Assembly (NCBI GenBank): GCA_021186555.1
Contig: JAJKFL010000013.1
Span: 32,816,743 to 32,880,742, forward strand
DNA from: Reticulitermes speratus
Lineage: Eukaryota > Arthropoda > Insecta > Blattodea > Rhinotermitidae
Direction of reading: 5' to 3'
DNA length: 64,000 nucleotides
Of this stretch, positions 1-10,918 are shown piece after piece. Below the pieces are notes generated by a model, which ran no database searches, was not told the DNA's origin, and was given only the letters and a program-made list of their open reading frames with translations. The position numbers were made by a program, and so were the translations under genes. The first letter of the stretch is position 1. Each line of letters opens with the position of its first letter.

Positions 1-216
1 CACGTTGAGGCACTGCGCTACAAGCGGGTTCGATTCCCGATGGTACCAGGAATATTTCCTGGGGGTAAAGGCAGCCGGTGCGTTGGGCTGACAACCTTAC
101 CACCTTCTTGTACCGATTGTCTTGAAATCTGGGAGCCTCAACTTCCTGGAACCCTAAGGGCCTGCCCAGGCCTTTAATGGGATTGCTTTACCTTTACCTT
201 TACCTTTATATTGCAG
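1..216 (+). repeat. SINE family C copy (tRNA-derived)
   Basis: The first 50 bases hold a tRNA-like B box (GGTTCGATTCC) after a head reading GAGGCACTGCGCTACAAG; the body then reads through 'GCTGACAACCTTACCACC' to a tail of TTTACC repeats. The same body recurs at 43939-44105 and 45533-45672, and the head recurs in reverse at 26318-26487. The 5' end is cut by the window edge. Pol III-transcribed SINE is the family inference; the tail type suggests LINE-driven mobilisation. Confidence 0.75.
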
Positions 217-1091
217 TGGTTACTATACACGTATGAGCCTCAGGGTCAAACAATGAACCATTTCGCCTACAGAATGTATTTATAGTCTTCGCTATGCAAT
301 CTTGTAATAGAGATGCTGTGTGTTTCCTCAGTGGTGCCAGCGATCTTTAAAATAATATTTAGATAAGACGCATCTCATAAAGTTTTAATGATGCTTTACC
401 AGATGTGTGGGTTGTGTAGTGTAGAGTGACAGGTGATAATGAGGAGATGGCAAATGTGTGGAACAATGAGTTGTGTTGTAACACATCGAAGAATTGCCTG
501 CAGTGACTGAGGAAGATCGCAGCATATTCACGTAGCGGGTGATCAGATGGCTCTGACCGGTTTGCAGGAGATGTCCCTGGTTCACATTGCAGCCCGGAGA
601 CACACTGTCCAGTCTGACGTCTCTCGTTCACATCTCAGCCCAAAGACGTCCTTTGAAGCAGTACCTTGCTGTGCTCTAGTGCCACCATATTGCAATGGCG
701 CTAGCTGGTGTGTAACCCCGCTAGTCTCAGCTGTTGTAACACCGTACGGTCTGGTAACCACTATAGGTGTACGGCTTGTGCTACAAGGGCACAACGACCT
801 AGCCTTTCGCGGGATCGAAAGGCAAGTACACTGGGGTGCGGTCCGCCACCAATGAATATATTTTGCTTATCAAAGCGGACGTCATCTAGTAGGTCCTTTC
901 CTTTAACCACTTTCCACCACCGGCTATTTCTGGCATGAGTTTGGAACGAGAGGGTGCTGGGTTTGACTACCTTACTGTAACAACACACGCCGAAAAATAA
1001 TATATAAGCCTATATTTTAAAGGATGTCATCCCGTTGTGATGTTTATAATAGAAATCAAGTCAAAACACAACTAAATTTCGTTTATTATAC
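217..1091. other. Unannotated stretch
   Basis: No gene or recognisable repeat is seen. Short open frames on both strands lack splice context, family resemblance or codon pattern, so I do not call them. Confidence 0.5.
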
Positions 1092-1135
1092 AGAACTAAA
1101 TGTTTCGACTTATTTCAGGCCATCCTCAGGTTCAC
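1092..1135 (-). ncRNA. Degenerate hammerhead-like motif
   Basis: On the minus strand CUGAGGA is followed by a short hairpin (GGC pairing GUC) and GAAAC, then a small self-pairing segment. It has the layout of the ribozyme motifs described at 15353 and 25121 but weaker pairing. An aged copy of the same Penelope-type family is likely. Confidence 0.4.
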
Positions 1136-1408
1136 TTTTTGTGTTTGAAACTTATTGAGGAAGGAATATAAGTCCATAAAATGCGATTAAAACTATTAAA
1201 ATGCTAAATTATTATGGTCAAAATAGTGAATGATATGTGTGGATAGAAGTTCTACCACACAATTACAAATATTTTGTAAAAATTGTAACTTCTTTTGTCA
1301 TTGCAAGTTGTCACAACATCCTCTCCAGTCGGGTATGTCAGTGTGGATTCATTCCAAGTTCCGAATTCCATCTGGGAGTTGTTAATTAAATGTATAAGTG
1401 GGTAGCTT

Positions 1409-1693
1409 TTTGGTGGGGGGGGGGGGTGAAGGGCCCCGCAGCAGATGCTATGGACGCACCGCAGCCTTGTGGCTTATTGTGCAAACCTGTGATGAAGATG
1501 ATCAGTTTTTTCGTTTTGCTTGTACTGGAGTATCGGTGGAATGAAATTTAAAGGGGAAAACCGAAGTACTCGTGGAAAAACCTGTCCCAGTGTCACTTTG
1601 TCCATCACAAATCCCACATGGACTGACCCAGGATCAAACCCGGGCCTCCGCGGTGAGAGGCCGACGACTAACCGCCTGAACCATTGCACGGCC
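1409..1693 (-). repeat. SINE family E copy (tRNA-derived)
   Basis: Read on the minus strand: a tRNA-like head with a B box (reverse complement of GGATCAAACCCGGGC), a body with the 'ATGTGGGATTTGTG' block, and a GAT-rich tail. Target-site duplication: 14 bp beginning TAAGT at 1395-1408 and 1694-1707, one mismatch. Related copies lie at 29308, 31398, 33558, 42255 and 53665. Confidence 0.8.
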
Positions 1694-2106
1694 TAAGTAG
1701 GTAGCTTGCTTAGTATTGCATTTGTCTAAGTTGTTGACTTGTAACTACATGCTGTGCAGGTTGGCACCATATCTGGGGATGGTGATTCTAATCACCGATT
1801 CTACCATACAGCTGATACACTTACTTCTGACATGTTTGTGAGGTATGCAGTTCGAAGTTTGATTCATTGAGTATTTTCGTGGTCCTCTGTTCTTCCTGTT
1901 GCCGAGACAGTACCTAGAATTAGGCCACGGCCACTTTGTTTATACATTCACTATCATCCCATCATTCAACGCTGCATAATCAGCGTTACTGACATCATGG
2001 AACTACAGATAAATACAGGGTGGCTACACGTGAGAGCCGCCTGTCATATTTGTACCTAATTAGTGAGGAGTAATGCAGTACGGACAGATCACTGCTGGCA
2101 GGCGGT

Positions 2107-2361
2107 ATTTTTTTCCTATGTCTCAACAGCCCCTAGGGGGCCTAGGCCTCCTCATTATCGAGGCTTCACGATCACACTTTTAGACACACCACACTCGGTA
2201 GGACTCCTCTGGACGAGGGACCAGCTCATCGCAGAGACCTCTACCTGACAACACACAACACTCAAGACAGACATCCATGCCCCCGGCGGGATTTGAACCT
2301 ACAATCCCAGTAAGCGAGCGGCAGTAGACCCACACCTTAGACCGCGCTGCCACTGGGATCG
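2107..2361 (-). repeat. SINE family A copy with exact target duplication
   Basis: Minus-strand copy of the commonest SINE here. The tRNA head reads GATCCCAGTGGC...GGTCTAAGG (A box) and GGGTTCGAATCCC-like (B box); the body includes the 'AGAGGTCTCTGCG' and 'GAGGAGTCCTACC' blocks and it ends in oligo(A). A 13-bp duplication GCTGGCAGGCGGT flanks it at 2094-2106 and 2362-2374, so it is a real retroposition event. Confidence 0.88.
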
Positions 2362-2801
2362 GCTGGCAGGCGGTTAGCAGAAAGTAAAATGCTTACAGTT
2401 TTGTCACTGTGCGGATATTCAAGACTCATGAATTACAGCTTCTGTGAAATAGCTTATAGTGTAATTGACATCACACTGCTAGCTTAGAGCAAGGAAAGAC
2501 GTGGGGCTATAGAGAATGAGTGATACACAAAATGTTTGTTAGTGACACAACCGAAAATACGCTGATCATAAGCCAGATGATAATATTTACTGCAGGTATA
2601 CGTTGTGGCATTGACTTATAAAGGGATAAATATGAGACCAAAGAATGTGGCAAATGTAACATTCGGAAAAGGCACACTGCTTGCTACGATGAAGAAAACT
2701 ACCAAAGTCACCATGTCTAAAGGGGCATAGTTGTAGATGTGAAACCGCAAGTTTCCTTTAATGTTGCGTTGTATTGTTCTTACATAAAACAAGAAATTAT
2801 A

Positions 2802-3492
2802 CAGTAGTCCTCCCGTATCCGCGAGTGATACGTTCCAAGACCTACCGCGGATGCCCGAAACCGCGGATAGTAGCGAACCCTATATATATAAGTCGTTTGT
2901 CGTTTACATACATATCTATGATAAAGTTTAATTGATAAATTACGCACAATAAGACTTTTTTTTTCCTATGGCTCGACAGCCCTATATGGGCCTGGGCCTC
3001 CTCGTTTCGTCGAGGTTTCATGATCACACACATTTGAGACACACCACAGTCAGTAGGACTCCTCTGGACGAGGGACCAGCTCGTCGCAGAGACCTCTACC
3101 TGACAACACACAACACTCACAAGAGACAGACATCCATGCCCCCGGTGGGATTCGAACCCACGATCCTAGTAAGCGAGCGGCCGAAGACCCACGCCTTAGA
3201 CCGCACGGCCACTGGGATCGGTCAATAAGACATTACCAACATTAAATAATAATAAAATACATTGTACATTATTATACTTGTGGATGCGAGCAAAGCGGGC
3301 CAGCGTGGGTACAGAGGACAAAGAGAGATGAGTCATGTACTGAGCGTGACGGGACGGGCAGGTTTCACCATGTTACTCAGAATGGAGTGCAATTTGAAAC
3401 TTATGAATCGTTTATTTCTGAAAATTTCCATTTAATATTTTCGGGCGGTAAACCGCGGATAACCGAAACCGCGGATGCGGGGGATTCTACTG
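2802..3492. mobile_element. Tigger/pogo-like non-autonomous DNA transposon with nested SINE
   Basis: The termini are inverted: the left end begins CAGTAGTCCTCCCGTATCCG and the right end mirrors it as CGCGGATGCGGGGGATTCTACTG, flanked by TA dinucleotides at 2800-2801 and 3493-3494, as in Tc1/mariner-superfamily insertions. The 'CCGCGGAT' subterminal repeats and an internal 'TTTCCATTTAATATTTTCGG' block resemble Tigger/pogo elements. No transposase frame remains. About 270 bp of its length is a later SINE A insertion (2956-3222). Confidence 0.75.
2956..3222 (-). repeat. SINE family A copy inside the Tigger-like element
   Basis: A complete minus-strand SINE A with oligo(T) at its left (poly(A) tail) and a tRNA-like head at its right, flanked by the 9-bp duplication CAATAAGAC (2947-2955 and 3223-3231). 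It is therefore younger than the host DNA transposon. Confidence 0.85.
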
Positions 3493-3663
3493 TACTTTAT
3501 TTGCGGAATAACGAATCAGGCTGTACCGATCGCGGTAGCAGTGTGAGACCTTCCTTGTCTTGGGAACTGCACGTCTGCTCATTCCTATGTAGCCGCAGGC
3601 TATCACACAGCCCCTCAGCAGCACTGAAACTTAAATGTGACGTGCGTGTAATAGGATCTAGAC

Positions 3664-4288
3664 CAGAGCTGGCTACATAATTCGTTAAGGGCTCGCCTGA
3701 GGGCCGCACGTGTGTAAACATATATGGAAGAATGGGTGGAGGGGATTGAATTCACTAGAACGCCGTTATTTGCAAACAATAAGTTACGCTAAAAGTACAT
3801 TTTAATGAGAAGCTAAACTCGGTAAAACGCAAAGAAGGATTGGTTTACTGGGTGCGGTCTTAAAAGTGATAAGTTACAGCTTGTAAACATTTTCTCTGCT
3901 AATAAAGTAGCGATATTACGTTCTGTAGACCTATTATGCCGATCCCAGTGACCGCGCGGTCTAAGGCGTGTCTGCGGCCGCCCGCTTACTAGGATTGTGG
4001 GTTCGAATCCCACCGAAGGCATGGATGTCTGTTTTGAGTGCTGTGTGTTGTCAGGTAGAGGTCTCTGCGACGGGCTGGTCCCTCGTCCAGAGGAGTCCTA
4101 CCGAATGTGGTGTGTCTAAAGTGTGATCGTGAAGCCTCGAAAAATGAGGCGGCCTAGGCCCCCAAGGGGCTGTCGAGACATTGAAAAAAAATACCTATAC
4201 TTTGTTCGTTAAACTGTATCACAGAAACCATTCGGGTGTCCGAGGGCCGCAAATACTTTCCTCGAGGGCCTCATGTTGGTCAGCCTTG
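3664..4288. mobile_element. Old hAT-like MITE interrupted by a SINE
   Basis: Left end CAGAGCTGGCTACATAA and right end (reversed) CAAGGCTGACCAACATGA are similar; subterminal GGGCCGCA/GAGGGCC blocks are typical of hAT non-autonomous elements. The flanking octamers ATCTAGAC and ATCTATAT agree only partly, as expected for an old copy. A further hAT-like end (CTCCAAACTTT with GGGCCGCAAG) follows near 4303-4370. Confidence 0.4.
3936..4192 (+). repeat. SINE family A copy
   Basis: Plus-strand copy: tRNA-like head from GATCCCAGTGACC, B box GGGTTCGAATCCC, body and an A8 tail. The hexamer ACCTAT occurs on both sides (3929 and 4193), a plausible short target duplication. It splits the hAT-like element at 3664-4288. 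Confidence 0.82.
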
Positions 4289-4530
4289 ATCTATATCATG
4301 AGTCTCCAAACTTTCTACGGCAAAGGGCCACACCTGTTATTGTGTGCTGGTTCGTGGGCCGCAAGTGGAAAAATAACAGTAAATGGTATCCCTAACCGCC
4401 TAAATTATAGTGTAACTTTTATAGTATATACGCAGTTTACAAATGTGGCTGCGATTTCTTGGAAGAGAACTGAGATCGTACACTACGTTCGTAACGAAAA
4501 CACTTCCGTGAAATTACAACTTTGAAACGA

Positions 4531-4672
4531 TCTGGCGTGTCAATACTGCAAATATGAATTAATTGTACAGCAATGTACTTCAGCAGGATATGACGGTACG
4601 GTCTGGTGTGTCAGTACTGTAAATATGAATTAATTCTACAGCAATGTACTTCAGCAGGATATGACGGTACGG
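4531..4672. repeat. 71-bp tandem duplication
   Basis: Two head-to-tail copies of a 71-bp unit beginning TCTGG(C/T)GTGTCA and ending ATGACGGTACGG, differing at only a few bases. No known element is recognised. Confidence 0.85.
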
Positions 4673-4989
4673 TCTCCCGGATCGTGCGACACTTGAACCT
4701 TAAGACCTAGATCCTGCTGTGAATACAGCCATATTCTTAGCGGTTGTATTACCAGCATTTAACACTGAGCAATGTTCACATTCCCTTTATTTTTCTAAGT
4801 ATTATTTTTATGCATTCGTAGAGACTGACGTCCAAATATTATGAAAATTCCTACTGTTGCAGTCTTCCATAGAACACCAGGCATTCACCAACAAGACACA
4901 ATAAATTAGCAACATAAAATAACAGAAATTAATACATTTTAAGACTGCGAAAACAGTGATTTAAGGTTTCCACCGAGTGACTGTGGTAA

Positions 4990-5170
4990 AAGCAGATTTT
5001 CTGGGTTGTTGTGCCGTGTGGTTGAGTCATTTCTTACCGACGTTTCGAATAAACGTGCCGCCTTCATCTTCAGGGATATGAGTCAATTCACAGACTAATA
5101 AACCTGAACATGAGGGCGATACGTTCCTTCGAAACGTCGGGAAGCAATTACCCAACCCACAAGTCCTGCC
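4990..5170. repeat. Inverted-repeat ribozyme-family fragment (GAAACGUC type)
   Basis: A left arm on the minus strand contains CUGAAGA, a long stem II and GAAACGUCGG; a right arm on the plus strand repeats GAAACGTCGGGAAG and lacks the CUGANGA part. The arms are inverted around 5090. It shares 'CCGTGT', 'TACCGACGTTTCG' and 'CATCTTCAG' with copies at 15238, 22990, 34868 and 51771. Confidence 0.5.
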
Positions 5171-5286
5171 TCCTAAAAAACAGGTTTGTAACTAATACAA
5201 TCCTTCAGCATTGTATAATTTCCGGTGGGTAATGCGGCGAGCTTCCTACATGACCTTAGCCATATCTTTCGCTGTAGTCTTATTTC

Positions 5287-5575
5287 TAGGGATGGGATAT
5301 TCGAATCCTCGAATCCCGCGAATCTTGAATAATATTCGAGATTCGAAAACTCGAATCTTTGCGCTTTTTTCGTCTTTCGAATCTTTCGAATCCTAACCTA
5401 GCGAAATTCTGCCACCTAGCGGAATCTTGAGGAACTAGGGATCGGATATTCGAATCCTCGAATCCCGCGAATCTTGAATAATATTCGAGATTCGAAAACG
5501 CGAATCTTTGCGCTTTTTTCGTCTTTCGAATCCTAACCTAGCGAAATTCTGCCACCTAGCGGAATCTTGAGGAAC
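5287..5575. repeat. Tandemly duplicated left terminus of the hAT element
   Basis: The first 149 bp (5287-5435), starting with the terminal repeat, are followed directly by a second copy of 140 bp (5436-5575) beginning TAGGGATCGG. The copies differ by a 9-bp TCTTTCGAA repeat unit and a few substitutions. The inner terminal repeat could compete as a transposition end. Confidence 0.9.
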
Positions 5576-5862
5576 TTAAACTACTTAGTGCTACTCACTC
5601 TATAGCTCAGCGTTTCTAGTTCTACTCAACTGTCCGTAGCGTCTCACTTGTACACGCTATCAGTCTACGCTCGGCGTTATCCGGTCTGTATTTTTGTCTC
5701 ACTCTTAGCGTTTCTCACGCTTTTTTTATTATTCCTACGTGGTTTCTATCGCTAACCACAGCATTTACGCTTACTTGGGAGCGATTTATCTTGTGCCTCT
5801 GGCATAACCTCTTATTTCCTATAACCTACAACCAATGTCACCTATAACCTACAACCCATGAG

Positions 5863-6027
5863 ATGGCACCTTCTGATATCTGGAACTATTTCCACATTTC
5901 GGATAATGAAAATTATACGAATTGCAATCTGTGTTCTGCAAAAATATCCAGAGGAAATGGGTCACATACTACTTCAGCAATGTGGAAACATTTGAAAGGC
6001 AAAATTTATCCAAATTTCAAGAACTGA
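5863..6027 (+). pseudogene. BED zinc-finger segment of hAT transposase, out of frame
   Basis: A 54-codon frame from the ATG at 5863 gives a BED-type finger: W at residue 7 (SDIWNYF), the C-x2-C pair in NCNLCSAK, and the TSAMWKHLKG segment with its histidine. It stops at 6025-6027 inside the transposase frame, which runs in another register. BED fingers normally form the N-terminus of hAT transposases and bind the element ends, so a small indel near 5990-6020 has probably separated it; a removed intron is the alternative. Confidence 0.75.
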
Positions 6028-7856
6028 AAGGTAGAAGTTCACCATCCCCATTACTGACTCCAGCTTCAACCTTAAGCTCTTTGACTGTCAGAGTTGACTC
6101 TCCATTCAAAGACAATAATGACCCAGATGATCCAGCTGTTGTTGTGAGTCCTCCATCAGTTGGTTCAACTTCTACACCACGTTCAGCAGCTTCTTTCTAT
6201 GGAGAACAAAGCCCTTTCAAAACACCCCCAATAAAACGCAAAGCAGTATCGTCTAACCAACCGACTCTGAAAGAATTTGTTGATAAAATGCAACATTTTA
6301 AGCCTGGAGACAAAAGAGCTAAAACAATTACCAGATTACTCGCCGAAATGATCTGCAAAGATAACCAACCATTGTCCATAGTGGAAGATAAAGGTTTTAA
6401 AAAGTTGATAAATCACCTTCAGCCAAGATATATTATCCCAAGCAGAAAACATTTTGCCCATAAGGTAATTCCAGAGATGCATGAAGAAGAAAAAATGAAA
6501 GTTGAGAAACTTTTAGAAAAAACCGAGTTTATTGGAGTCACAACAGACATGTGGACATCAACATCTTCTGACGATTACCTCAGTTTGACAGTTCACTTCG
6601 TAGATGAAAACTTTGAGTATCATCACTTGTGTTTAGAATGCATTCCCTTTGCAGAAGTTTCACATAGAGCATCTTCAATAGAAACTTTCATAACCGACAC
6701 TATGAAAGAATGGAATCTCTTAGAAAAAGTTGTGTGTTTCATGAGAGATAATGGTCCGAATATGGTTGCAGCTTTAGAACGCAGTACCTTTGACCACTTG
6801 CCATGCCTGGCTCATACTTTTCAATTAGTTATCAAAGATGGTCTACTTAACAACAGTGAAATTAAGGAAATAATGTCAGCCTGCCGGAGTATTGTGGGAT
6901 ATTTCAAGCACTCTTCTAAAGCCATGAAAGTCTTACGAGCTTTTCAAGCTAAATTAAGTCTTAAACCTCATCGTTTGATACAAGACGAACCGACAAGATG
7001 GAATTCTCAGCTTCACTTGCTCACTCGTCTCATGGAACAAAAGCAAGCTGTTTTATTATCTGCTTCAGACTTAAATTTTCAGGTAAATCTTAGTGCTCGA
7101 CAGTGGACAACTATAGAAGAAGTGATACGAATCCTAGATGTGTTCGATAGAGCTACATTTGTGGCCAGTTCCAGTCAAGTAACAATCTCAGAAATAATTC
7201 CTTTAGTGAATAGCACCATTAATGCTCTACAAAACTTCAAATCAACTTTAGGTTCCATACAGCGTTTTCGAAATGACTTGCTTACATCTCTAAAAAGGCG
7301 CTATCAGTCTGTTGAAACAGAAAAATTGTATGCTCTTGGTACTATACTGGATCCCCGATTCAAAGGAAGTGTATTTTTGAGCAAAGAAAACCTTGAGCAA
7401 GCTAAATCAACACTGACAATGGAAATTTCTGATATTAGTATTTTGCAAGCAGATGACACTGATCTGCAGTCATCAGAACAAAGTCAAAGAGATACCATTC
7501 AAAAATCGCCAACTGAACAACAAGGAGTTCACAGCATGTGGAGTTACCATTCTCAATTGATGATACCATCTACCAGCACTGAGCAAAGTTATAGTTTGTC
7601 TCCTGAAGAAGAAATAAATGCTTACTTAGCAGAAACACTGCTTCCACCATCTGCGGACATCTTTAAATACTGGAAGGACAACAAAAAATATCAAAATTTA
7701 AAGAAACTCTCTAAAAAGTTTTTAATCACACCACCATCAACAGTAATATCAGAAAGACTATTCAGTACAGCAGGTATCATAGCTGATAAAAAACGAAGTA
7801 GGCTAGACCCAGAGCGAGTTCGAATGCTAGTGTTCTTAAATAAAAATCTCTATTAA
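5922..7856 (+). CDS. hAT-family transposase (644-aa frame)
   Basis: The frame encodes an RNase H-like hAT transposase that would excise and reinsert the element in the nucleus. Visible marks: TTDMWTS with the first catalytic Asp (about residue 209), RDNGPNM with the second (about 276), the CLAHTFQLV block with Cys295/His298, DEPTRWNSQ (RW about 359-360), LGTILDPRFKG, and a C-terminal dimerisation domain over the last 70 residues (SERLFSTAG, then LVFLNKNLY). The length is usual for the family. The annotated ATG is only the first in frame; the true start is probably 5863 through the BED finger, so the first ~30 residues may not be authentic. Apart from that break the frame is open to the stop. 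Confidence 0.93.
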   Translation: MQSVFCKNIQRKWVTYYFSNVETFERQNLSKFQELKGRSSPSPLLTPASTLSSLTVRVDSPFKDNNDPDDPAVVVSPPSVGSTSTPRSAASFYGEQSPFKTPPIKRKAVSSNQPTLKEFVDKMQHFKPGDKRAKTITRLLAEMICKDNQPLSIVEDKGFKKLINHLQPRYIIPSRKHFAHKVIPEMHEEEKMKVEKLLEKTEFIGVTTDMWTSTSSDDYLSLTVHFVDENFEYHHLCLECIPFAEVSHRASSIETFITDTMKEWNLLEKVVCFMRDNGPNMVAALERSTFDHLPCLAHTFQLVIKDGLLNNSEIKEIMSACRSIVGYFKHSSKAMKVLRAFQAKLSLKPHRLIQDEPTRWNSQLHLLTRLMEQKQAVLLSASDLNFQVNLSARQWTTIEEVIRILDVFDRATFVASSSQVTISEIIPLVNSTINALQNFKSTLGSIQRFRNDLLTSLKRRYQSVETEKLYALGTILDPRFKGSVFLSKENLEQAKSTLTMEISDISILQADDTDLQSSEQSQRDTIQKSPTEQQGVHSMWSYHSQLMIPSTSTEQSYSLSPEEEINAYLAETLLPPSADIFKYWKDNKKYQNLKKLSKKFLITPPSTVISERLFSTAGIIADKKRSRLDPERVRMLVFLNKNLY

Positions 7857-8039
7857 AGGTTTCTGATTCTTTTAGATTGCCCTGAAAGAGTTCAGTGTTT
7901 AGTGTTTTTAATTTTTATTAACTCTTAAAATAAACACGTTTTTTATTTTTCTTCATTTTCTGGAAAGAATTTAGTATTCCATGTTTAGCGTTTACTGTTT
8001 ATCTACGATATATTAACTGTTGAAATAATCCCCTCCCTC

Positions 8040-8330
8040 TACACAAATGTCAAAAATGTGACCTGTTACTAAAATATTATTTGTATTATTATTATTATTA
8101 TTAATATAATTAATATTATTATTATTTCATTTATTTGTATCTTCTTAATGAATAATATAGGTATATTTTTGAAAACTGTATTCTTAAATGTGTTTTTTCA
8201 TTAAACACAGATTTTAAATTTTGCTTCAAATAAAAACTTTTAATTTTAAAATAAATACTAAATGGTATAGAACTAAGTCTTTTTCCCTTTAGTTTTTTCT
8301 TATTATTATTCTTATATGAAGGATTCGAGA
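8040..8330. repeat. AT-rich 3' part of hAT element with TTA repeats
   Basis: Low-complexity ATT/TTA runs (8085-8125) and AT-rich spacer between the transposase stop and the right subterminal ATTCGA repeats. Poly(A) signals AATAAA occur near 7930. Confidence 0.6.
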
Positions 8331-8427
8331 GATTCGAGATTCGAGGGATTCGACGGATTCGAGAACCTTTTAAGATTCGGATTCGGATTCGAGCAAATTT
8401 AGGATTCGTCCCACCTCTACTTATTTC

Positions 8428-10003
8428 TCTCTCTCGCTTGTTACACAAGCGACCAGACGTCTGGCTGTGTCATGTGCCGCATGCCTTGGAGGAGAGAGAG
8501 GGAGGTACTGAGAAGCAACATTGCCTTCTCTGTCTCTCTCTCTGTCTCTGTCTCTCCCTCACAAACACACACACAAACCACGATTCAATCGGTGGGGTAT
8601 AGCAGGAAGTACTCCGCAAGCCTAGCCTTTGAGGAAGTGCGCTATACAAATTGTATGTAACGCGAAGTAACAATTTACGGAAAAAGGATTTACAAGTGTT
8701 GTCTTTTTTTTTAATAGAGCTAGGAAGTCATTTTTCCTCCCGTTTCAGTGCAATAGCGGCGCAATAATAGCCATACCGGAGATTTCGCCCCTGTTGCTCG
8801 GTGTATTTCCATTTCAGTTCTAGAAAACCGAACTACCAACTATTAGGTAATGGAAAATTCCTTCAGTGGATTTAATCCATTACCAGACCAGCAGCCAGCC
8901 TGGTTGTCAGTAACTTTGCACTAAGGGGTAAAGTACGTGAGAAGTGGCAGAGTATGTGGAACTTCTTATTCTCAGGTAAGCATTAGCTTACAAAATACCC
9001 AGGATAGAAAATAGGGAGGCATATTGACGTATATATCTTACGAAGCTTATTCCAGAGTAATGAAGAAAATTTTAAAAATTAAATACTGAGAAACTGTCGA
9101 CGTATAACTTAATAATTATGTGGAATAACGTTTACTAGAATGTGACACCCTGCAGACGATAGCAATTTGCCTCGACACATTTCCTTCCCAACCTGTTCAC
9201 TGGTTGCTTTGGTCCCGTCCCCTCCTAGTACCTCCGTCTGCGACTGGCTCGCTCGCTGAGCCGATTCGTTTTCCTGTCCGCTCAATTTAAGATGGATTCT
9301 ACCCGCGCTGCATACTCTTCTACATTAACGAGCTGAGATCCATGTTAAAGAGTGTTTCCCATCTACGCCTATGTCTTGTAAGTGGTTTCTTTCCTTCAGT
9401 TTCTCCAACAAAAACCCTTTACATATTTCTGGCTTACGTGTGACACATACCCCACATACCCCACTCACTTCATCCACCTTCTATGCAGCAGTGTCATGTT
9501 TAATAAGTCAGAAGGTAGGAAATGTGATCCAACAAGCACCATTTATTGCCTCTTTGAAGTTCCTTGTCTGTTCCTGGTAATTACGTGCCATACAACCAAC
9601 ATTACAGCAAAATTCCGCTGTGAGAATTACAGACAGCTTCCTGAAGCTTTGGCAGGTGATTTGCTAATCCTATATTCTACATTTGTCAAATACTTGACAA
9701 AAATTGGCAACAAAATGTGGCAGTACCAAAGCTATTTATAAAATTCAAGAAAGCCTAGGAGCATGTTTCGGTTAGGAGGGATTGTGGTGTAATATTCTCA
9801 TTGAAGTTCATATACACACAAAACCAGTTACGTTAACTAAAATGTGTTTAAATTAAACTTATAGTAAATGTGGGATATGCTGACATCTGTGTGATACATT
9901 TCCTATACAGAATGTTCACACAAAGTGAGAGAATTTATCGCCATTGCTTTTCAACTTTGCTTTAGTCTATGCCATTAGGAAGGTGCGTGTAAACTGAAGG
10001 TGA
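8428..10003. other. Unannotated stretch with CT/CA microsatellite
   Basis: A CT-rich and CA-rich simple tract lies near 8525-8578. The remainder shows no recognisable element; an open frame of about 119 codons at 9382 has no family resemblance and I treat it as chance. Confidence 0.5.
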
Positions 10004-10070
10004 TTGAAACCGAATGGATTACATCAGCTTCCGGTGTACGCTGATGATATTAATTTATTGGGCAGAAACA
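10004..10070 (+). mobile_element. LINE reverse-transcriptase fragment (YADD box)
   Basis: The frame reads NGLHQLPVYADDINLLGRNI, the catalytic YADD box of a non-LTR reverse transcriptase with its usual HQL...YADD...NLLG surroundings. The match ends abruptly near 10070, so this is a short scrap. Confidence 0.7.
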
Positions 10071-10169
10071 TAAGTCCTAAAAACCCCTTCACGTTATTTC
10101 CACCTCTGGCAAACACAACTCCCTCGTACCTCGCTATCTTTTTGGTCCATAGTCCTGTTCGGCGATGTC

Positions 10170-10385
10170 ACCAAGTCTCACGCCTCTTGAGTATTTAGTT
10201 TGGGAGCACTTGGAGGACTTGATCTACTGGCAAAAGTCGCAGACAAGAGGACTCTGGCAGTGAATCATGGAGTCTACTGACCACATAAAGGCAAAAGATA
10301 AAATGATCAAAAAGTGAGCAAAGTCTCTTTGAGAAACGCAGAATTGTGGACACAGAACAGTGGAGGTTATTCTGAGCAGTAATCA
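10170..10385 (+). mobile_element. Tc1/mariner-like transposase relic
   Basis: The translation contains LTPLEYLVWEHLEDLIY followed by a stop-broken run ending near 'ETQNCGHRTVEVIL', the layout of the end of a DDE transposase (TPLDF-x-LWG-x-LK then a Cys/Gly/His segment). It is heavily decayed and no termini are visible. Confidence 0.45.
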
Positions 10386-10393
10386 GTGTAACA

Positions 10394-10650
10394 GCCGATC
10401 CCAGTGGCCGCGCGGTCTAAGGCGTGGGTCTGCGGTCGGTCGCTTGCTGTGATTGTGGGTTCGAATCCCGCCGGGGGCATGGATGTCTGTTTATTGTGAG
10501 TGTTGTGTGTTTTCAGGTAGAGGTCTCTGCGTCGGACTGATTACTCGACCAGAGGAGTCCTACCGAGTGTGGTGTGTCTGAGTGTGATCGTGGATCCTCG
10601 ATAATGAGGAGGCCCTGGTCCACTAGGGGCTGTTGCGCCATTGGAAAAAT
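10394..10650 (+). repeat. SINE family A copy
   Basis: Full plus-strand copy from the tRNA-like head (GATCCCAGTGGCCGCGCGG) through the B box GGGTTCGAATCCC to a short A tail near 10645. Confidence 0.85.
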
Positions 10651-10918
10651 AATTTATGAAGAAACAGTAAATTTTAGTTCCGTAATCAGAGTGTCAGTCC
10701 TTCTTTAAACCTTTTGCTACTACATCCTCTGATACTGAAGGTAAAGCAACCAGATCCCGTGCCTGTAAATAGTACGTTTCCTGCAACTGGAACAGGCCTG
10801 CAACTTTGACTGTGGTTTTCATATTGTCCTACAATTTTAGGGACTGATAACTGCACCTATGAACCGTCTGTTAATTCGGCCCTGGAAGCAGATGTTTTTG
10901 CCTACATATTGCACAGTT

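Larger units (their letters stand above)
5287..8419 (+). mobile_element. Nearly complete hAT DNA transposon
   Basis: Terminal repeats TAGGGATGGGATATTCGAAT (left) and TAGAGGTGGGACGAATCC (right, reversed) bound 3.1 kb of DNA, with an exact 8-bp target duplication CTTATTTC at 5279-5286 and 8420-8427, the hAT hallmark. ATTCGA-rich subterminal repeats lie at both ends. Inside is a single long transposase frame (5922-7856) with an out-of-frame BED finger upstream. The left terminus is duplicated in tandem. The intact long frame and perfect target duplication argue for recent insertion. Confidence 0.93.
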
